Assembly (NCBI GenBank): GCA_964426135.1
Contig: CAYRPN010000125.1
Span: 1-16,959, forward strand
Direction of reading: 5' to 3'
Length of the DNA: 16,959 nucleotides
Origin: CAYRPN01 sp964426135
GTDB lineage: Bacteria; Planctomycetota; Phycisphaerae; Phycisphaerales; Phycisphaeraceae
Position numbers and translations under genes: made by a program. Under the pieces are notes generated by a model that searched no databases, was not told the DNA's origin, and saw only the letters and a program-made list of their open reading frames with translations. Below, piece after piece: positions 1-7,367 of this stretch. Each line of letters starts with the position of its first letter. The stretch's first letter is position 1.

Positions 1-45
1 GAGGAAAAGTTCTCAGGCTCCCGGCAGGAGAGGGGGCCGGAATCC
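1..45 (+). promoter_or_regulatory. possible 3' end of a glycine-riboswitch-like aptamer, cut by the window edge
   Basis: The first bases contain TTCTCAGGC followed by a short spacer and GGCAGGAGAGGGGGCC. This resembles the closing part of glycine aptamers (an UCUCAGG segment followed by GGACAGAG). The 5' two thirds would lie outside the window and the match is imperfect. The gene downstream, rplY, is not a usual glycine-riboswitch target, so this may be chance. An alignment of a longer sequence to the glycine riboswitch covariance model would decide. Confidence 0.2.
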
Positions 46-196
46 AAGCCCCGGATATTTCGGCAGACCCTAACGCAACCGAGTGTTGCCGTCGTTTTGC
101 ACTTTTTCGCCGTTCTGCTACTCTTTTGGATTCCCCGCCTGCCGGTCGGGCAGATGCGCGGGAGCAACCTTTGTCCCCCTAACCTTGGTTTCAGTC

Positions 197-907
197 ATGG
201 CCACGCAGATTCCTCAACTGCCCGCTCAGTCCCGTCCCCGTCTCGGCACCCGCGTCGCTGACCGCGAACGCAAAGCCGGCCTGTTGCCTGCGGTGATCTA
301 TGGTCACAAGCAGGAGCCGGCGCACATCACGATCAACCGCAAGGCGTTCACCCAACTGGCGCACAACAACGTGCATCTTCTGGAAGTGCAGTTGGACAGC
401 AAGGCTGAGCCCTGCCTGATCAAGGACTTGCAATGGGATTACCTGGGCATGCACCTGGTGCATGTCGACCTGGCCCGCGTCGACCTGAATGAGAAGGTGC
501 GCTTCAAGGTGCAGATCGTGCTGCTGGGTGAGCCGGTGGGCTGCAAGGAGACGGGTGCGTACCTGCAGCCGTTCGCGACGGAGCTCGAAATCGAGTGTCT
601 CGCGACGCAGATTCCCGACAACATCAAGGTGGACGTGACGCCGTTGAAGGTGGATGAAACGATCCTGGCCAAGGCTGTGAAACTGCCCGAAGGCGTGGCG
701 CTCAAGAGCGACCCGGACATGCCGATTGCCGGCGTGCTGGTTGTGCTCGAAGAAGAAGTCGCGGCCCCCGCGGCTGGCGAAGGCACGGGCACCGAGCCGG
801 AAGTCATTGGCCGCAAGCCTGGCGAAGAGGGCGAAGCCGATGCCGCTGCCGCTCCGGCCGGCAAAGCCGGCGCCGCCGCTCCCAAGGCCGACGCGAAGAA
901 GAAGTGA
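197..907 (+). CDS. rplY: 50S ribosomal protein bL25, general stress (CTC/TL5) form
   Basis: The 236-residue protein matches the long bL25/CTC form, which binds 5S rRNA in the large ribosomal subunit. The N-terminal 5S-binding domain (about residues 10-95) carries RERKAGLLPAVIYGHKQEP, the usual entry motif of the family. It is followed by the C-terminal beta domain (about 100-190) with the family-typical PDMPIAGVLV stretch, and then a low-complexity Ala/Glu/Lys tail (about 195-236). The reading frame is open upstream to 83, but I chose the ATG at 197 because the family sequence begins there and the upstream residues look like leader DNA. No Shine-Dalgarno sequence is visible. The gene precedes pth, a very common bacterial pairing, but an intrinsic terminator separates the two here. 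Confidence 0.93.
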   Translation: MATQIPQLPAQSRPRLGTRVADRERKAGLLPAVIYGHKQEPAHITINRKAFTQLAHNNVHLLEVQLDSKAEPCLIKDLQWDYLGMHLVHVDLARVDLNEKVRFKVQIVLLGEPVGCKETGAYLQPFATELEIECLATQIPDNIKVDVTPLKVDETILAKAVKLPEGVALKSDPDMPIAGVLVVLEEEVAAPAAGEGTGTEPEVIGRKPGEEGEADAAAAPAGKAGAAAPKADAKKK

Positions 908-932
908 TTCGACCATTGAAAATCCAACCCCC

Positions 933-961
933 GAAAACCGCGACCGTGGGTCGCGGTTTTC
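933..961 (+). terminator. intrinsic terminator after rplY
   Basis: Thirteen bases (933-945) pair perfectly with 949-961 around a GTG loop. The stem is GC-rich with A:T pairs at its base (AAAACCGCGACC / GGTCGCGGTTTT), and the 3' arm ends in TTTTCGTTT. It begins 25 bases after the rplY stop. It should uncouple rplY from pth and could work in both directions. Confidence 0.85.
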
Positions 962-994
962 GTTTGCGGCCCGCGCACGAAGAGTGAATGCTTT

Positions 995-1077
995 ACCGTT
1001 GAGCGATGGGGCTTGCCCCGATCCGACGGATAAACATGGATGCTCGATCAGAACGGGGCAAGCCCCGTCGCTAACCG
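995..1077. repeat. inverted pair of a palindromic repeat (CTAAACG family)
   Basis: Two opposed copies of one element flank 1023-1050. Each carries GGGGCAAGCCCC, itself a palindrome, followed by RTCGCT and an AACG-like end. The left copy (995-1022) is in minus orientation and the right copy (1051-1077) in plus. Related copies occur at 12635-12661, 12718-12742, 13690-13716 and 15911-15937. It fills most of the rplY-pth gap. Confidence 0.7.
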
Positions 1078-1126
1078 CAATCCGTTTACTGTGTGTGCGC
1101 CGCTCCTCGCTCTTGACACCCTCCTC

Positions 1127-1699
1127 ATGAAACTCATCGTCGGCCTCGGCAACCCGGGCAGCGAATACGCCAAGACCCGCCACAACGCGGGCTTCATGGT
1201 GCTCGATCGACTTGCCGTGCGCAACAGCCTCACCGGCGTCAAGGCACGTTTTCACGGCGGCATGCTCGAAGGCCCCGTCGCCGGCCAGCGATGCATGCTC
1301 TTGCAGCCGATGACGTTCATGAATCGCAGCGGCTTGTCTGTCGGCGAAGCGATGACGTTCTACAAGCTCGCGCCGGAAGACCTCATGATCGTCGTGGACG
1401 ACATCGCCCTGCCCTGCGGCCGCATCCGCATCCGCAAGGACGGCGGCGCCGGCGGGCACAACGGCCTGGCCGATGTTGAGCGCGCCCTTGGCACCAAGGC
1501 GTATCCGAGGCTGCGCGTGGGCATCGACGCGCCCGGCCGCGTGCCGCAGGCGGATTACGTGCTGGGGCGATTTTCCGAAGCGCAGTTTGCGCTGTTGACG
1601 CCGGCAATCGATAAGGCGTGCGATGCGATCGAGTGCTGGGTCAAGGACGGCATCGACGCGGCGATGAACAAGTTCAACGTGGGAGCGGAGCCGGTGTAG
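1127..1699 (+). CDS. pth: peptidyl-tRNA hydrolase
   Basis: This enzyme frees tRNA from peptidyl-tRNAs that drop off the ribosome. The protein has 190 residues, the usual length. The start at 1127 gives the canonical N-terminus MKLIVGLGNPG. The active-site set is visible: N9 (GLGNPG), the catalytic H19 in TRHNAG, N66 in TFMNRSG, the aspartate of VVDDIALP (D92) and N112 in GAGGHNGL. Upstream in-frame codons run into a palindromic repeat and were excluded. No Shine-Dalgarno sequence is evident. Confidence 0.95.
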   Translation: MKLIVGLGNPGSEYAKTRHNAGFMVLDRLAVRNSLTGVKARFHGGMLEGPVAGQRCMLLQPMTFMNRSGLSVGEAMTFYKLAPEDLMIVVDDIALPCGRIRIRKDGGAGGHNGLADVERALGTKAYPRLRVGIDAPGRVPQADYVLGRFSEAQFALLTPAIDKACDAIECWVKDGIDAAMNKFNVGAEPV

Positions 1700-1711
1700 G
1701 CGCGATTATCC

Positions 1712-1732
1712 GTGCGGCTCAGAGAGCCGCAC
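1712..1732. repeat. hairpin-forming repeat in the pth-coaE gap
   Basis: GTGCGGCT (1712-1719) pairs perfectly with AGCCGCAC (1725-1732) around a 5-base loop, 12 bases after the pth stop. There is no T run, so it does not look like a terminator. It is followed by GGGCTAAGCACG, which resembles the tail of other palindromic repeats in this window. Confidence 0.5.
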
Positions 1733-1833
1733 CACGGGCTAAGCACGTGCCGCGCCATGGGCGAGGTGCAGCGACGCGGGCGTCGTGCAGCGGCTATTCC
1801 CCAGCCTCCGATGTCTTTACAATCGCCGTGTCC

Positions 1834-2454
1834 ATGGCCTTGGAACACCGCAAACCCGTCATCGGCCTCGTCGGCGGCATCGGCTCGGGCAAGAGCACGA
1901 TCGCCCGTCACTTCGCGTCGTTGGGCTGCGGCGTGATTGATGCCGACCAACTGGCGCGCCAGGCGCTCGAGCTTCCCGCGACCGTCGTGCAACTTGTGCA
2001 GTGGTGGGGCGATGGCGTTCTCGATGCGCATGGCCGGCCTGACCGTGCGAAAATCGCGGCGATCGTCTTCTCCAGTCCGGCGGAGCTTGCGAAACTCGAA
2101 AACGTCACGCATCCCCAGGTACATGAACGTCGCCAGCAGCTTCGCCGGCAAATGCAGGACGATCCGCAAGTTGTGGCGATCATCGAAGACTGCCCGCTGC
2201 TGCTGGAGAAAAAGTGGGACGCCGATTGCGACGCGGTGGTGTTCGTCGAGGCGTCGCAGCAGACGCGAGAAGCGCGGGTGTCGCAGTCGCGCGGGTGGTC
2301 GCCGGCGGAACTGGCCCGACGGGAGAAATCGCAAATAGGACTTGACATCAAGGCCCGACGCGCCGATCATGTGATCGAGAACAACGGCGATGAGGCCCAT
2401 AGCCTCGCACACGTCCGGCTCGTTCTTTCCCAGATTCTTCATCGGCACGCCTGA
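1834..2454 (+). CDS. coaE: dephospho-CoA kinase
   Basis: CoaE phosphorylates the 3'-hydroxyl of dephospho-CoA, the last step of coenzyme A synthesis. The 206-residue protein has the typical length. A P-loop GGIGSGKS lies at residues 14-21, followed by the family signature GVIDADQLARQ (about 33-43), the lid/CoA region around NVTHPQVHERR, and EDCPLLLEKKWD. The ATG at 1834 puts the P-loop at the expected distance from the N-terminus. A GTG two codons upstream (1828) is possible, and no clear ribosome-binding site distinguishes them. It follows pth at 134 bp on the same strand. CoA is also the cofactor of the BMC pathway in this window, but that proximity is probably incidental. Confidence 0.93.
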   Translation: MALEHRKPVIGLVGGIGSGKSTIARHFASLGCGVIDADQLARQALELPATVVQLVQWWGDGVLDAHGRPDRAKIAAIVFSSPAELAKLENVTHPQVHERRQQLRRQMQDDPQVVAIIEDCPLLLEKKWDADCDAVVFVEASQQTREARVSQSRGWSPAELARREKSQIGLDIKARRADHVIENNGDEAHSLAHVRLVLSQILHRHA

Positions 2455-2614
2455 ATGCAGAACCCGCATGGGTTCGGTGCCTCCGAAGACCGTACTCCCC
2501 TTAGATTCACGTTGGATCGAGGATGAACCTCCCGGATACCCGGAACCAGCCCACGGACAGGGCTTTCTGACAGCGGGTGCATTTCCGCTTGTTTTGAATC
2601 AATATTTTTTACCC

Positions 2615-2635
2615 GCGTGGGCGTCCGTCCCACGC
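2615..2635 (+). promoter_or_regulatory. small hairpin in the rho leader
   Basis: GCGTGGG (2615-2621) pairs perfectly with CCCACGC (2629-2635) around a 7-base loop. It ends 9 bases before the AAGGAG ribosome-binding site of rho (2645-2650). Rho is autoregulated in well-studied bacteria, so a leader structure is plausible, but a role here is inference. The rest of the 203-bp coaE-rho gap holds an AT-rich patch (about 2595-2611) and no gene. Confidence 0.35.
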
Positions 2636-2657
2636 CTGTTCGCCAAGGAGCGCCATC

Positions 2658-4157
2658 ATGGCCGAGACACGCATTCGCAAGCGGATGTCCAGTCGCACCC
2701 GCCGGGTTCAGGATGAACCCGGCACGCCTGCGACCACCGAAACCACCACGGAAACCGCTGCGCCTGCAGCCGCACCTGCCGCCACGGCTGTCGCGGCCCC
2801 GGTTGCCGCCCCGCCCCAGCACCAGCCCATGGTCGCCCAGAGCGACGAGGAACTTGAAGCCGAAACGCAGCAGCGTTACGAGCAGGCCAAGCGCTCCGAT
2901 CTGACCGTGCGCGATCTGCAGAAGTTGGACCAGGACGAGCTTCGCAAGATGGCTACGGAGGAAAAGATCGAGAAGATCGAAAGCCTCAGCCGCAACAAGC
3001 TCATCTTCAAGATTCTCGAACGCAAGATCATGAAGCAGGGCCTGATGTACGGCGAAGGCGTGCTGGAAATCCTGCCCGACGGCTTCGGGTTCCTGCGCTC
3101 GCCTGAGTATTCGTACCTCGCCTGCCCCGACGACATCTACGTCAGCCCGTCGCAGATTCGCCGTTTCGGCCTCAAGCCCGGCCACATCGTGCAGGGCACC
3201 ATTCGCCCGCCCAAGGAAAGCGAAAAATATTTCGCGTTGCTGCGCGTCGATGCGGTGAATACGCATCCGCCCGATGCGCTCAACGATTGCAAGGATTTTG
3301 AGAACCTTACGCCGCTGCATCCGTTCGAGCGATTCGTGATGGAGACGACGCCGGATGAGATTTCGATGCGCATCGTGGACATGGTGACCCCCGTGGGCAA
3401 GGGCCAGCGCGCCCTGATCGTCGCGCCGCCCCGCACGGGCAAGACGGTGCTGCTGCAGAAGATGGCCAACTCCATCATCAGGAACAATCCAAACTGCAAG
3501 GTGATCGTGCTGCTGATCGCCGAGCGTCCGGAAGAAGTGACCGACTTCCGCCGCAACACGCCGGTGGATATCGAAGTGGTCGCCAGTTCGTTCGACGAAT
3601 CCAGCACGCGTCACGTGCAGGTCTGCGAAATGGTCATCGAGAAGTCCAAGCGCATGGTCGAGTTCGGCGATGACGTGGTCATCCTCATGGACTCGCTCAC
3701 CCGCATGGCCCGCGCTTACAACGAGGAAATGCCGCACTCGGGCAAGATCCTCACCGGCGGTCTCGACTCCAATGCCCTGCAGCGCCCCAAGAAATTCTTC
3801 GGCGCCGCCCGCGCTATCGAGAACGGCGGATCGCTCACCATCATCGCCACTGCCCTGATCGACACCGGCTCCAAGATGGACGACATCATCTTCGAGGAGT
3901 TCAAGGGCACCGGCAACAGCGAACTGCACCTGGACCGTCGTCTGATGGACAAGCGCATTTATCCCTGCATCGACATTTCCTCCTCCGGCACCCGCCGCGA
4001 GGAATTGCTGCTCGACCCGCGCGAACTGAAATTGGTCTACCGTCTGCGAAAAGTGCTGGCGGATATGAACCCGGTCGAGGCGATGGAACTGCTCAAAGGC
4101 CGGCTGGAGAAGGTAAAGACCAACGCGGAGTTCCTGCTCACGATGAATTTGGATTGA
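2658..4157 (+). CDS. rho: transcription termination factor Rho
   Basis: Rho is the hexameric RNA-dependent ATPase/helicase that ends transcription at C-rich untranslated RNA. The 499-residue protein is longer than the roughly 420-residue E. coli form because of an Ala/Pro/Thr-rich N-terminal extension (about residues 15-60). The Rho N-terminal fold follows (TVRDLQKLDQDELRKMA), then the cold-shock-like RNA-binding domain (GVLEILPDGFGFLRSPEYSY). The ATPase core has Walker A APPRTGKT (256-263, K262), Walker B VVILMD ending at D345, and the Q- and R-loop regions. The C-terminus EFLLTMNLD is typical. A clear Shine-Dalgarno AAGGAG at 2645-2650 supports the start. Such disordered N-terminal insertions are common in high-GC bacteria. 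Confidence 0.96.
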   Translation: MAETRIRKRMSSRTRRVQDEPGTPATTETTTETAAPAAAPAATAVAAPVAAPPQHQPMVAQSDEELEAETQQRYEQAKRSDLTVRDLQKLDQDELRKMATEEKIEKIESLSRNKLIFKILERKIMKQGLMYGEGVLEILPDGFGFLRSPEYSYLACPDDIYVSPSQIRRFGLKPGHIVQGTIRPPKESEKYFALLRVDAVNTHPPDALNDCKDFENLTPLHPFERFVMETTPDEISMRIVDMVTPVGKGQRALIVAPPRTGKTVLLQKMANSIIRNNPNCKVIVLLIAERPEEVTDFRRNTPVDIEVVASSFDESSTRHVQVCEMVIEKSKRMVEFGDDVVILMDSLTRMARAYNEEMPHSGKILTGGLDSNALQRPKKFFGAARAIENGGSLTIIATALIDTGSKMDDIIFEEFKGTGNSELHLDRRLMDKRIYPCIDISSSGTRREELLLDPRELKLVYRLRKVLADMNPVEAMELLKGRLEKVKTNAEFLLTMNLD

Positions 4158-4224
4158 GACGACCGATAGGCTTGAACAGGTGGTGCGTGCTGCGTAGGTG
4201 CCGCACGCCAACAACCTGAATAAT

Positions 4225-4301
4225 TGAATCTCGCGCAAAGGCGCAAAGCTCGCGAAGAAATGTTCTACCTTGGCGAGCTTTGCGCCTTTGCGCGAGATTC
4301 A
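4225..4301. repeat. 29-bp near-perfect inverted repeat after rho
   Basis: Bases 4225-4253 are the exact reverse complement of 4273-4301, with a 19-base loop. The arms contain a tandem 8-mer pattern built on GCGCAAAG. No T run follows either arm, so it is not a classical intrinsic terminator, though its place between convergent rho and the LysM gene could let it block read-through or protect the rho mRNA end. The rest of the 378-bp gap (4158-4535) shows nothing except the lysM terminator. Confidence 0.75.
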
Positions 4302-4477
4302 GTTTACGGGCTGCCTCGTTCAACCTAGTGATGCGCAGTGCCTGCCACCTTCGATCCACCATCAATTCCCCTTGGTAGCTGCACCGCTCGCGGTGTTCGT
4401 GGCTTTATCATGAGTTGAAGACGCACGCCGCGGACAGTGCGGCCGTGAAGGTATTTGTCGCGTCGTTACGCGCACAA

Positions 4478-4503
4478 AAAAACCCCGGATCAAATCCAGG
4501 GAT
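4478..4503 (-). terminator. intrinsic terminator of the LysM lipoprotein gene
   Basis: Read on the minus strand, CCCTGGAT pairs with ATCCGGGG (one G.T pair) around a TTG loop and is followed directly by seven T residues. It lies 33 bases after the stop of the LysM gene. Confidence 0.85.
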
Positions 4504-4535
4504 GTGGACCTTTTCTTTTCGTGCGTTTCACCAAC

Positions 4536-4991
4536 TCACGGCAGCACAATCGCCGAGCCGACTTTGAGCTGCTCGGGCTTCAAGCCGTTGTTGGCGTTGG
4601 AGATTTCGCGCCAGCGGCTGCCGTTGCCCAGGTGGTTCTTGGCGATGGACCAGAGCGTATCACCTTGGCGGACGGTGTACGTGCCGGCACCCGCCGTGCC
4701 CTTGCTCACGGGACCTGCGGGCGGCGGGGTCAGCGCAGGCGTGTTGCCATAGACCGGAGCGCCCGGGCCAAGCGTGAATGAATCGCTGCCGGCGGGCGCG
4801 GGCTGGCCCTTGGCGGGGGCGCCTTTGGCGGTGGTGGGGCCGGTGGGGGCGAGCAGCGGGTCGTGCGCCGCGGTGATCGGCTGCTGCGGCGGAGGAACCT
4901 CGGCCACCGGCTGAGTGTTGTTGCTCTTGCAGCCGGCGAAAACCGCCAGCGAACCCGACAGCACCAGAGACGTGATCATCTTTCGTGACAT
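4536..4991 (-). CDS. LysM-domain lipoprotein
   Basis: The 151-residue protein has a lipoprotein signal peptide (MSRKMITSLVLSGSLAVFAGC, lipid-modified C21 predicted). A long Pro/Ala/Gly-rich linker (about residues 28-100) follows, then one C-terminal LysM domain (about 104-151: TYTVRQGDTLWSIAKNHLG... ending VGSAIVLP). LysM binds N-acetylglucosamine polymers such as peptidoglycan, so it is probably anchored in a membrane facing the periplasm and bound to the wall. The sequence AAAAGGA stands about 9 bases before the start, and a terminator follows the gene. It sits alone between rho and the BMC cluster and I see no tie to either. Confidence 0.85.
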   Translation of the reverse strand: MSRKMITSLVLSGSLAVFAGCKSNNTQPVAEVPPPQQPITAAHDPLLAPTGPTTAKGAPAKGQPAPAGSDSFTLGPGAPVYGNTPALTPPPAGPVSKGTAGAGTYTVRQGDTLWSIAKNHLGNGSRWREISNANNGLKPEQLKVGSAIVLP

Positions 4992-5125
4992 GCGTGAAAT
5001 CCTTTTCTAGAGGCGACGGCCGAGTCCAGTTCGGCCGCTAGGTTATTGGTCGGCGAAAGTGCTCTTCGGAGTTGATTATTTTCCAATCCAGGAACTCATC
5101 CGTCCGCCCCCGTACCACGGGCGAA

Positions 5126-5965
5126 TCACGACGCGACGATCAGTCTCTCGCCAACCGACTGCCGCCAGGCGTCAGCGATGCCCGCGTCCGTGACAATCTG
5201 ATCCACTTCGCTGAGCCCGCAGACTCGCACCAGGCTCTTGCGTCCGAACTTGCTCGAATCCATCAAGAGCAGCGAGCGCGTCGCCTGGCGGATCATGAGC
5301 TGCTCGACCTGCGCCATGGGCAGGTTGATGTTGAACGCAGCATCGTCGTAGATGCCGGCCACGCTGAAAATCGCCAGATCGGCGTAGAGATCCGCCAGGC
5401 ACCCCGTGGTGATCGCGCCGACCGTCACACCCGTGCGCGGATAGAGATTGCCGCCCAGCAGCAGCAGTTCGATCTGGTCATCGTCGGCGAACAGGTTGGC
5501 GATGGACAGGCTGTGCGTGACGATCTGCAGCGGGCGGGCTTTGATTTCCTTGGCGGCGAAAATCACGGTGGAACCGCCGTCGAGCAGCACCGTCATGTGC
5601 GGCGTGATCTGGGCCGCGGCGTAGCGGCCGATGGCAATTTTCTGCTCCACGTCCTGGTTCATGCGCTCGGCAAGTACGGGGCTGTGCTGGCCCATGCTGG
5701 ACGGGGCGCTCTCGGCGGGGACTCTCGCGCTGTCGGCATGGCCCCTTGAAGGGGCCATGCCTGCGGGCTCCGCGCCGCCGGCATCGCCCTTGTAAATCGC
5801 GCCGCCGTGCGTGCGCTCGACCACGCCGCGGCGCTCCAGCGCCTCCAGGTCGCGGCGGATCGTTGACCCGCTCACGTCCAACTCGCGCGCCAGATCCTCC
5901 AACTGAGCGGCCTTCCGCTCGCGGAGGATCTCAAGCACGCGCTGTTGACGTTCGACGATGAGCAT
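5126..5965 (-). CDS. DeoR-family transcriptional regulator of the BMC cluster
   Basis: The 279-residue protein begins MLIVERQQRVLEILRERK. A DeoR winged helix-turn-helix follows (about residues 18-55, with LARELDVSGSTIRRDLEALERRGVVERTHGGA). The sugar-phosphate-sensing domain (about 110-265) carries DGGST (129-133), LLLGG, and the C-terminal MDSSKFG (235-241). Such proteins usually repress sugar-catabolic operons until a phosphorylated sugar binds. It is the last gene of the BMC cluster and the obvious candidate regulator. Between the two domains (about residues 59-97) lies an extra Gly/Ala/Pro/Ser-rich stretch, and residues 69-77 (GMAPSRGHA) are encoded by a perfect 27-bp palindrome. The frame is open upstream to 6082, but that part is read from tandem repeats, so I chose the ATG at 5965. 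No Shine-Dalgarno sequence is seen. Confidence 0.9.
   Translation of the reverse strand: MLIVERQQRVLEILRERKAAQLEDLARELDVSGSTIRRDLEALERRGVVERTHGGAIYKGDAGGAEPAGMAPSRGHADSARVPAESAPSSMGQHSPVLAERMNQDVEQKIAIGRYAAAQITPHMTVLLDGGSTVIFAAKEIKARPLQIVTHSLSIANLFADDDQIELLLLGGNLYPRTGVTVGAITTGCLADLYADLAIFSVAGIYDDAAFNINLPMAQVEQLMIRQATRSLLLMDSSKFGRKSLVRVCGLSEVDQIVTDAGIADAWRQSVGERLIVAS
5735..5761. repeat. 27-bp palindrome inside the deoR coding region
   Basis: GGCATGGCCCCTT (5735-5747) is followed by one base and its exact reverse complement (5749-5761). The same palindrome, with one base different, lies in a BMC-P gene at 12988-13014. In both genes it is read in the same frame and gives GMAP, then S or P, then RGHA. 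It sits in an interdomain linker absent from typical DeoR proteins. Confidence 0.9.
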
Positions 5966-5986
5966 GGGGAGAGGAGTCAGAGAGCA

Positions 5987-6063
5987 GTGAACAGAGAACA
6001 GAGAACAGAGAACAGAGGGCAGCGGGCAGAGGGTACAGGGCAGAGGGTAGAGGGCAGAGGGCG
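5987..6063. repeat. eleven tandem heptamers upstream of deoR
   Basis: The segment divides exactly into eleven 7-bp units: GTGAACA, three GAGAACA, then GAGGGCA-like units (GAGGGCA, GCGGGCA, GAGGGTA, CAGGGCA, GAGGGTA, GAGGGCA, GAGGGCG). It lies in the gap between the aldolase-like gene and deoR and resembles short tandemly repeated (STRR) heptamers described in cyanobacteria. Confidence 0.9.
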
Positions 6064-6095
6064 AAAGCCCAGGCATTGCCATGCCTGGGCTTTCG
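6062..6095. repeat. 15-bp perfect hairpin between the aldolase-like gene and deoR
   Basis: Bases 6062-6076 pair perfectly with 6081-6095 around a TGCC loop. The core AAGCCCAGGCAT is a palindromic repeat type distinct from, but similar to, the GGCATGGCCCC palindrome. No T run follows on the minus strand, so read-through into deoR is likely. It directly abuts the heptamer array. Confidence 0.75.
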
Positions 6096-6109
6096 TCGCA
6101 TCAGAACCA

Positions 6110-7351
6110 TCATTTCAACACGCGATCCCATTTCGCCTTGTTCCACGCGATTTTCTCGGCGGCGGTCATCTTCGAGAAATCGGGCGTCGAGGCTGCGATC
6201 GAAGCGCCGCTCGCCGCCGCGCTTGCCGCGCTCGTCCCATCCGGTTTCCTGTTTTCCTGTCCTCCCGATTTCCTGATATCACCTCGCCCGCCATCGACGC
6301 GTGCCGCCGTGGCCGTGGGCGCCGCGCCATAAGAGAACTGCCGCAGCGTCTTCTGCGCGTCCAGCTCGAGAGCGCGGTACGGCTTGATGCCCAGTTTCGC
6401 CAGTTCACCGTGATAGCTGCGCACCATTTCGCCCGGGTCGTTCGCATCGCCATCGGCGAGCCAGCGCAAATGCTGGATGAACGTGAGCTGATGCTCGGCG
6501 TTGTTGATCATGCGGCCATAAAGCGCGGCTCGCGCGCCATACTTGCGCGCTTCCCACAGTTGAAAGAAAGCATCGAACGTCGTGCCGCTGCTGCCGCCGA
6601 GGATGCCGGGGACCAGCGTGCGGTCATACGACGCCAGTTGCTCCATCACCGCCGGGCCGGCGTAGGGGATCTTCAGAAAAATCGGCCGGCCCAGTCCCAC
6701 GACGCCAGCGACGGTGCGGGCGATCTGATCGTTGATGTAGCGGCCCAGGTCAGCCGGGCAGTGATCGCCGCACGCGTTGGGGTTGAACACTTCCAGAAAG
6801 TGGCGGAAACCCTTGCGCTCCGCTTCGATGCGGAAGTTGCGATAGGCCTCAAGCGACTCGTGATCGCGATCGACATCGTTGTTGAACGTCACCGAATACA
6901 GGCCCAGGTCCGCGCCTTGGCAACGTTCCGCCGGCGAACACAACACCTTGCCGCACATGATGTGATCGATCGTGGCGCTGCGGAACGGCCGCGATGGCTG
7001 CGACGAATAGCGGCCACCCTGTGCCAGCCAGATGTCCGTCGTGTCGTTGGCGCGGGCCGCCGGCGTCATCGGGGAGTTGTCGAACATGCGCTCGTGAATC
7101 GTCACGACTTCATTCGTCGACGCGCTCATCAGCATGATGTCGAGCAGGCCCTGCCGGATGTTCTGGCGGATCAGTTCGCGGTATTCCTCGAGCGAGCGAA
7201 ACTTGCCCTCCTGCGAATGATGCTCCGGCGATTTGCCGGGAGCGGCCATGCCGGCAGCCATGTCGGCGTCCTTCGCATCGGCGAGGATGAAATCCTTGCA
7301 CGAAGGCTCGGCGAGGATGCGGGCAATCTTCTGATCGAGTGATTTTTCCAT
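6110..7351 (-). CDS. TIM-barrel aldolase-like protein of the BMC cluster
   Basis: The 413-residue protein has the look of class I aldolases of the DeoC/FbaB/LacD group. There is a strand with a lysine, IFLKIPY (K227), that could form the Schiff base, followed by VPGILGGSSGTTFDAF (248-262), a phosphate-binding-like loop, and GARAALYGRMINN (272-284). The region VFNPNACGDHCPADLGRYI (188-206) has two cysteines. I do not recognise the exact family, so the substrate is open: it might act on a sugar phosphate feeding the compartment or be a non-catalytic relative. Residues about 345-392 are low complexity and partly encoded by a tandem-repeat-like patch. The C-terminus (TAAEKIAWNKAKWDRVL) is helical. 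I chose the ATG at 7351 (MEKSLDQKIARIL), as upstream codons lie in a repeat. Confidence 0.7.
   Translation of the reverse strand: MEKSLDQKIARILAEPSCKDFILADAKDADMAAGMAAPGKSPEHHSQEGKFRSLEEYRELIRQNIRQGLLDIMLMSASTNEVVTIHERMFDNSPMTPAARANDTTDIWLAQGGRYSSQPSRPFRSATIDHIMCGKVLCSPAERCQGADLGLYSVTFNNDVDRDHESLEAYRNFRIEAERKGFRHFLEVFNPNACGDHCPADLGRYINDQIARTVAGVVGLGRPIFLKIPYAGPAVMEQLASYDRTLVPGILGGSSGTTFDAFFQLWEARKYGARAALYGRMINNAEHQLTFIQHLRWLADGDANDPGEMVRSYHGELAKLGIKPYRALELDAQKTLRQFSYGAAPTATAARVDGGRGDIRKSGGQENRKPDGTSAASAAASGASIAASTPDFSKMTAAEKIAWNKAKWDRVLK
6240..6282. repeat. tandem-repeat-like patch inside the aldolase-like coding region
   Basis: The patch contains repeated TTTCCTG or TTTTCCTG units (6244-6279) and encodes a hydrophilic stretch, DIRKSGGQENRKPDG, within the low-complexity C-terminal region. 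It looks like the short tandem repeats that fill the intergenic gaps of this cluster, but here it is translated. Confidence 0.55.
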
Positions 7352-7367
7352 GATCTTGAAACTCGGT

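Noticed and set aside
83..196. Upstream extension of rplY from 83
   Set aside because: The extra 38 residues have no bL25 similarity, and the family N-terminus fits the ATG at 197.
191..1459. 422-residue open frame antisense to rplY and pth
   Set aside because: It covers two genes with clear family motifs on the plus strand and an intrinsic terminator between them.
2439..4238. 599-residue open frame antisense to rho
   Set aside because: It is a shadow of the rho gene caused by high GC and third-position bias. The plus-strand frame has every Rho motif and a Shine-Dalgarno sequence.
5126..5965. Frameshift or fusion in deoR because of the odd linker
   Set aside because: Both domains are in one frame with normal motifs on each side, and the extra residues are explained by an in-frame insert with a palindrome.
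5945..7342. 465-residue plus-strand frame across the aldolase-like gene
   Set aside because: It begins inside the deoR start and tandem repeats and reads antisense to a motif-bearing protein.
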